Source of the DNA: an uncultured Oscillospiraceae bacterium
Lineage (GTDB): Bacteria > Bacillota > Clostridia > Oscillospirales > Acutalibacteraceae
Direction: 5' to 3'
DNA length: 9,632 nucleotides
NCBI GenBank assembly: GCA_900555705.1
Contig: USLV01000028.1
Coordinates: 1 to 9,632 of the forward strand
Shown here: positions 6,270 through 9,632 of the stretch, in pieces
How the letters are laid out: each line of letters opens with the position of its first letter
How positions within the stretch are numbered: position 1 is the stretch's first letter
Translations under genes and position numbers: made by a program
Notes under the pieces: model-generated
The model's input: only the letters and a program-made list of their open reading frames with translations
What the model was told of the DNA's origin: nothing
Database searches by the model: none

Positions 6270-6306
6270 AAGAAAGGCCCCGTGATTTCCAAAAAATCAC
6301 GGGGCC
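6270..6306 (-). terminator. Riboswitch-controlled intrinsic terminator in the ribU leader
   Basis: GGCCCCGTGATT (6276-6287) and AATCACGGGGCC (6295-6306) form a perfect 12-bp GC-rich stem, extendable by one pair, with a short loop. On the minus strand it is followed by TTTCTTTT. It lies between the FMN aptamer and the ribU ribosome binding site, the normal position of the expression platform. It is expected to form when FMN is bound, ending transcription before ribU. Confidence 0.88.
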
Positions 6307-6333
6307 GCCGAATACGTCAAAAACTGGCGCATC

Positions 6334-6499
6334 GTCTTCTTCCATCCGGACTGAAACGGCTTTCGCCGTCACACCGTCGGCTCTGGAATCACACCAGATC
6401 TGCCCGGGATACGCACCAGGCGTATCCCAAAGCTCGCGGGCTTCGCCTCCCGAAAGGAGACAACACCGCCGGTGGGGAATCGCACCCCGCCCCGAAGAC
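6334..6499 (-). promoter_or_regulatory. FMN riboswitch (RFN element)
   Basis: On the minus strand this region carries the conserved blocks of the RFN element in order: CTTCGGGGCGGGGTGCGATT then CCCCACCGGCGGT; AGCCCGCGAGC; a variable stem GGGATACGC/GCGTATCCC; CAGATCTGGTGTGATTCCAG; AGCCGACGGTGTGACGGC; and AGTCCGGATGGAAGAAGAC. Helix P1 closes through GAAGAC (6494-6499) and GTCTTC (6334-6339). The aptamer binds flavin mononucleotide. With the terminator at 6270-6306 it should turn ribU off when FMN is abundant. The 333-base stretch between lysA and ribU is fully accounted for by the promoter, this element and the terminator. Confidence 0.97.
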
Positions 6500-6525
6500 T
6501 GCTGATATCAAATTCGAACAGCTAT

Positions 6526-6554
6526 AGTATAAACCGCGCCGCGGGCTTTGTCAA
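6526..6554 (-). promoter_or_regulatory. Strong sigma-A-type promoter of ribU
   Basis: On the minus strand, a perfect TTGACA (6554-6549) and TATACT (6531-6526) are separated by exactly 17 bases. The expected start near 6519 lies just before the FMN aptamer. The -35 begins 8 bases after the lysA stop codon and lies in a GGGCTT/AAGCCC inverted repeat (6543-6558), so this short gap holds both the end of one unit and the start of the next. Confidence 0.88.
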
Positions 6555-6562
6555 GCCCCTGC

Positions 6563-7861
6563 TCAGAGGTCGTTGCGGATGAGATCCTCATAGGTCTCGG
6601 CACGCACCACCACGCGGGAGGTATCGCCGTTCACCATCACGACCGCCGGACGCGGCAGTCGATTATAGTTGGAGGACATCGAATAGTTATAGGCGCCGGT
6701 CGCGAGCACCGCCAGAATATCGCCGCGTCCGCAGGGCTGCAGCGGCGTATTCTCCTGGAGCAGGTCGCCGCTCTCGCAGCAGCGTCCGGCAATCGTGACC
6801 CGATCCGTTGCGGGCTCCCCTGCCCGGTTCGCAATCAGGGCGGTATAGTCCGACTGATAGAGCGCATAGCGCGGGTTGTCGGTCATGCCGCCGTCTACAC
6901 TGACATACCGCCGCACGCCCGGAATATCCTTCACGCCGCCGACGGTGTAGAGCGTGATGCCGGCAGAGGCGACCACCGAGCGCCCCGGCTCGATGACGAT
7001 ATAGGGAAACGGGTAGTCCAGCCGCGCGGCGCAGGCCTTCGCGGCATCCGCGACCAGCCGCATATACTCCCCACAGGCCTTCGGGTGATCCGCGTCCGTG
7101 TAGACGATTCCGAAACCGCCGCCGAGATCCAGCTCCGGCAGCACCGCGCCGGTTTCCCGCCGGATCTGATCCAGAAAGGTCAGCATGACCTCCGCCGCGT
7201 GCACGAAGGGCTGCTCGTCGAAAATCTGCGACCCGATGTGGCAGTGCAACCCCCGAACCTCCAGTCCTTCGGTGGCCAGCGCCCGCTTGACCGCCGCCAG
7301 CGCCTCGCCGTTCTCCAGCGTGAAGCCGAACTTGGAATCAATCTTGCCGGTTGCAATAAACGCGTGGGTGTGGGCGTCGATGCCCGGCGTGATCCGCAGA
7401 TAGACGCGCGCCGTCCGGCCGAGTGAAAGGGCCGTCGCCGCGACCGCCTCGAGATCCGCGCTGTTGTCGACCACAATGCGCCCGACGCCGTATTCCAGCG
7501 CCATACGCAGCTCTGCTTCGGTCTTGTTGTTGCCGTGGAAGATCAGCCGCTCGGCCGGGAATCCGACCTGCATCGCGGTATAGAGCTCGCCGCCGGACAC
7601 AACGTCCGCACCGCAGCCCTCCTCCATCACAATCCGATACAGCTCCCGAAAGCTGCAAGCCTTGCTGGCATAGGCCACCATGCCGCCGTTTTCGTAGTTC
7701 TCATCAATCGAGCGCTTATACGCGCGCAGCGCAGCGCGAATCGTCGGCTCATCCATCACATACAGCGGCGTGCCGTAGGTCTCCGCGAGTCCCACGGCGT
7801 CACAGCCGCCGACGGTCAGATGGCCCTGCTCATTGACATTCAGGCAATCCGAAACAAACAT
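6563..7861 (-). CDS. lysA: Diaminopimelate decarboxylase
   Basis: This 432-aa cytoplasmic PLP enzyme converts meso-diaminopimelate to L-lysine, the last step of lysine synthesis, and thereby also affects the pool used for peptidoglycan. It is a fold-type III (alanine racemase-like) enzyme. YASKA at 64-68 holds the PLP lysine Lys67, HCHIGSQ is at 206-212 and GGGFG at 247-251. EPGRS (291-295) binds phosphate, and CESGD (362-366) and GAYNYSMSSNYN (389-400) supply active-site residues at the dimer interface. Length is normal for LysA. The ATG at 7861 is preceded by AGGAGAGG at a rather long 13-base spacing. It follows engB by 33 bases and is probably read from the lon transcript; no terminator with a U tract follows it. 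Arginine decarboxylase and carboxynorspermidine decarboxylase are relatives, but the motif set fits LysA. Confidence 0.96.
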   Translation of the reverse strand: MFVSDCLNVNEQGHLTVGGCDAVGLAETYGTPLYVMDEPTIRAALRAYKRSIDENYENGGMVAYASKACSFRELYRIVMEEGCGADVVSGGELYTAMQVGFPAERLIFHGNNKTEAELRMALEYGVGRIVVDNSADLEAVAATALSLGRTARVYLRITPGIDAHTHAFIATGKIDSKFGFTLENGEALAAVKRALATEGLEVRGLHCHIGSQIFDEQPFVHAAEVMLTFLDQIRRETGAVLPELDLGGGFGIVYTDADHPKACGEYMRLVADAAKACAARLDYPFPYIVIEPGRSVVASAGITLYTVGGVKDIPGVRRYVSVDGGMTDNPRYALYQSDYTALIANRAGEPATDRVTIAGRCCESGDLLQENTPLQPCGRGDILAVLATGAYNYSMSSNYNRLPRPAVVMVNGDTSRVVVRAETYEDLIRNDL

Positions 7862-7894
7862 ATCCGTTACCAGTCCTCTCCTGTCGGTACACCG

Positions 7895-8500
7895 CTATGG
7901 CAAGTCGGCGTTCCCGTCGTCCCCCGTCACCTCATCGATAATCTCGCGCAGTTCCTCCACGCCCTCGCCGTTCAGAGCCGAAAACGGCACGAGGCGAATC
8001 CCTTCCAGCTCCGCAAATTCCTCTTCAAACGCGGCCAGACGGGCGGCGCGCTGGGTTTTGTTCAGCTTGTCCGCTTTGGTCAGCACCACGAGGAAAGGCA
8101 TCCCCTGCTCGACAAGATAGTCGAGCATCATCCGGTCCTCACGGCTCGGCGGGTGCCGCATGTCCAGCAGCTGCAATACCAGCCGCAGATCGCGGTCGGC
8201 GTCCAGATACCCCTGGATCAGCCGGTTCCAGCGCTGCTTCTCCGCATCGGACACCTTGGCATAGCCATACCCCGGCAGATCCACCAGCCACAGCGTATCC
8301 AGCCGGTAAAAATTGATGGAGGCGGTCTTGCCGGGGGTGGCACTGGTCCGCGCCAGGTTTCGCCGGTTGAGAAGCGCGTTGATCAGCGAGGATTTCCCCA
8401 CATTGGAGCGGCCGGAAAACGCCACCTCCGGCAGCGTCGGCGTCGGCAGCTGCTTCGGCAGCGCGGCGGACAGTTCAAATGTTGCGGAATGAGCGTTCAT
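7895..8500 (-). CDS. engB: Ribosome biogenesis GTP-binding protein EngB (YihA/YsxC)
   Basis: This 201-aa TRAFAC-class GTPase is needed for assembly of the large ribosomal subunit in Bacillus and many other bacteria. The G motifs are complete: GRSNVGKS (30-37), GKT at 57-59 before ASINFY, DLPGYGYAKV (74-83), TKAD (141-144) and SAL (174-176). DLPGYGYA is diagnostic of the YihA/YsxC family. Length is typical (about 200 aa). I chose the ATG at 8500, with GAGGAGG 11 bases upstream; an in-frame GTG at 8512 lies immediately against the Shine-Dalgarno and is unlikely. Its start lies 16 bases after the lon stop codon, and the Shine-Dalgarno begins at the lon stop. The lon-ysxC order is also found in Bacillus, which supports co-transcription. 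The C-terminal tail is acidic and unremarkable. Confidence 0.97.
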   Translation of the reverse strand: MNAHSATFELSAALPKQLPTPTLPEVAFSGRSNVGKSSLINALLNRRNLARTSATPGKTASINFYRLDTLWLVDLPGYGYAKVSDAEKQRWNRLIQGYLDADRDLRLVLQLLDMRHPPSREDRMMLDYLVEQGMPFLVVLTKADKLNKTQRAARLAAFEEEFAELEGIRLVPFSALNGEGVEELREIIDEVTGDDGNADLP

Positions 8501-8516
8501 CTCCGGCAGCACCTCC

Positions 8517-9632
8517 TCAGTTCACCGTTTCGGTTTTTCCCGGCTTGCGCACCAGCGCCGTCTCCAGCACCGTGTCCAGATGCCGCGCCGTCACAAACCG
8601 GATATGCTCCCGCACCGTCTGGTCGACCTCGGCGAGATCGGCCTCGTTGTCCTGCGGGATAATCACCGTATGCATATGATGCGTATAGGCCGCCATACTC
8701 TTTTCGCGCAGGCCGCCGATCGGCAACACGCGGCCGCGCAGCGAGATCTCGCCGGTCATCGCGACATCGTGCCGAACCGGGATACCGCTCAGCGCCGAGA
8801 GGATGGCGGTTGCCATCGTCACGCCCGCGGAGGGACCGTCCTTCGGCACCGCTCCCTCCGGCACATGGATGTGGATATCCTTGGTCTTATAAAAATCCTG
8901 TTCAATGCCCCATTCCGCTGTCCGGGAGCGCACATAGCTGATCGCCGTCCGGGCGGATTCCTTCATCACGTCGCCGAGCGAGCCGGTCAGCTCGATCTTG
9001 CCGCTGCCGTCCAGCACCGCCACCTCGACCTGCAACGCCTCGCCGCCGACCGAGGTCCAGGCGAGCCCATTGACCACGCCAACCTCATCCGTCTGTCCCG
9101 CGGCGTCCGGCTTGAACTTCACCGGCCCGAGCAGCTCCTCGAGATTCGAGACCGTAACGCTTTTGGCCTCACCGGCCACGATCCGCTTTGCGCATTTCCG
9201 GCAGATTTCCGCGAGCCGCTGCTCCAGCCGCCGGACTCCCGCCTCCCGGGTATAGCCCTCAATCAGCTGCCGGAGCACCGAATCGGCTATCCGCAGCTGG
9301 CGCCCGTTCAGACCATGGCGCCGACGCTGCTTCGGAAGCAGATGCTCCTTCGCGATATGGAATTTCTCCTCTGCCGTATAACTGGACAGCGTGATGACCT
9401 CCATCCGGTCGAAGAGCGGCGCGGGAATCGTGTCCGCATCGTTCGCCGTGGTGACAAACAGCACATCCGAGAGATCGAACGGCACCTCGAGATAGTGGTC
9501 GGTAAAGGTCGCGTTCTGCTCCGGATCGAGCACCTCCAGCATCGCGGCGGAGGGATCACCCCGGAAATCACTGCCCATCTTGTCGATCTCGTCCAGCAGC
9601 ACCAACGGGTTGGCGCTGCCCGCCTGCTGGAT
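8517..9632 (-). CDS. lon: ATP-dependent protease Lon (LonA), C-terminal part, cut by the window edge
   Basis: The visible 371 residues are the C-terminal half of LonA, a cytoplasmic AAA+ serine protease that degrades misfolded and regulatory proteins. The frame is open through the right edge, so the N-terminal substrate-binding domain and Walker A motif lie outside. Inside are Walker B (VLLDEIDK), GDPSAAMLEVLDPEQN, sensor 1 (TTAND), the sensor 2 region with GVRRLEQRL, and the protease domain. The protease domain shows the catalytic Ser in PKDGPSAGVTMATA and the catalytic Lys in GGLREKSMAA. The remaining C-terminus is of normal length and ends in a short polar tail. A hexamer is expected. It is the first gene seen of the lon-engB-lysA cluster; its promoter is not in the window. 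Confidence 0.97.
   Translation of the reverse strand: MQQAGSANPLVLLDEIDKMGSDFRGDPSAAMLEVLDPEQNATFTDHYLEVPFDLSDVLFVTTANDADTIPAPLFDRMEVITLSSYTAEEKFHIAKEHLLPKQRRRHGLNGRQLRIADSVLRQLIEGYTREAGVRRLEQRLAEICRKCAKRIVAGEAKSVTVSNLEELLGPVKFKPDAAGQTDEVGVVNGLAWTSVGGEALQVEVAVLDGSGKIELTGSLGDVMKESARTAISYVRSRTAEWGIEQDFYKTKDIHIHVPEGAVPKDGPSAGVTMATAILSALSGIPVRHDVAMTGEISLRGRVLPIGGLREKSMAAYTHHMHTVIIPQDNEADLAEVDQTVREHIRFVTARHLDTVLETALVRKPGKTETVN

Noticed and set aside
6543..6558. Terminator for lysA
   Set aside because: The GGGCTT/AAGCCC stem is short and is followed on the minus strand by GC-rich DNA with no U tract; it overlaps the ribU promoter instead.
7535..8662. 375-codon open frame on the plus strand spanning lysA, engB and the end of lon
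   Set aside because: It runs antisense across three well-supported genes and their junctions, which marks it as a shadow.

Overview
The window reads as chromosomal DNA from a GC-rich low-branching Firmicute, most likely a Clostridia member of the Ruminococcaceae/Oscillospiraceae type. The grounds are AGGAGG-type ribosome binding sites on almost every gene, clear sigma-A style promoters, an FMN riboswitch controlling a RibU-type ECF riboflavin transporter, the lon-engB gene order known from Bacillus, and a DUF1836 protein, a family typical of Firmicutes. The taxonomic call is an inference. All eight convincing genes lie on the minus strand, so transcription runs from high to low coordinates; the long plus-strand open frames are shadows of these genes.

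Reading in the direction of transcription: (1) 9632-6563 carries the 3' part of lon (ATP-dependent protease), then engB/yihA/ysxC (ribosome-assembly GTPase), then lysA (diaminopimelate decarboxylase), closely spaced and probably co-transcribed. (2) 6554-5594 is a self-contained riboflavin uptake unit: a strong promoter starting 8 bases after the lysA stop, an FMN riboswitch, an intrinsic terminator that the riboswitch can control, ribU, and a terminator-like hairpin. (3) 5573-3325 is a single-gene unit: a promoter, a leader of about 100 nt with a hairpin and an extra possible start codon, a paralogue of elongation factor G (EF-G-2-like, 689 aa, without the usual switch II histidine), and a strong terminator. 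(4) 3223-105 is a probable four-gene operon: a DUF1836 HTH regulator, an NfeD-like membrane protein with an Asp-rich loop, a flotillin, and a small MGMT-family DNA-repair-like protein with an altered active site. Its promoter is embedded in repeated GAGTTCGT/GAAC boxes that look like an operator.

Regions 1-3 are housekeeping. The most interesting part is region 4. Flotillin and NfeD are established partners in membrane microdomains, but here they are translationally coupled to a putative DNA-binding regulator and trail an MGMT-like protein whose PCHRV motif is PCFRV. The regulator, operator repeats and membrane proteins together suggest a self-contained membrane-stress module with local control. 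I did not see any mobile element, CRISPR array, tRNA or rRNA. The first 104 bases hold two hairpins and no gene that I can support.
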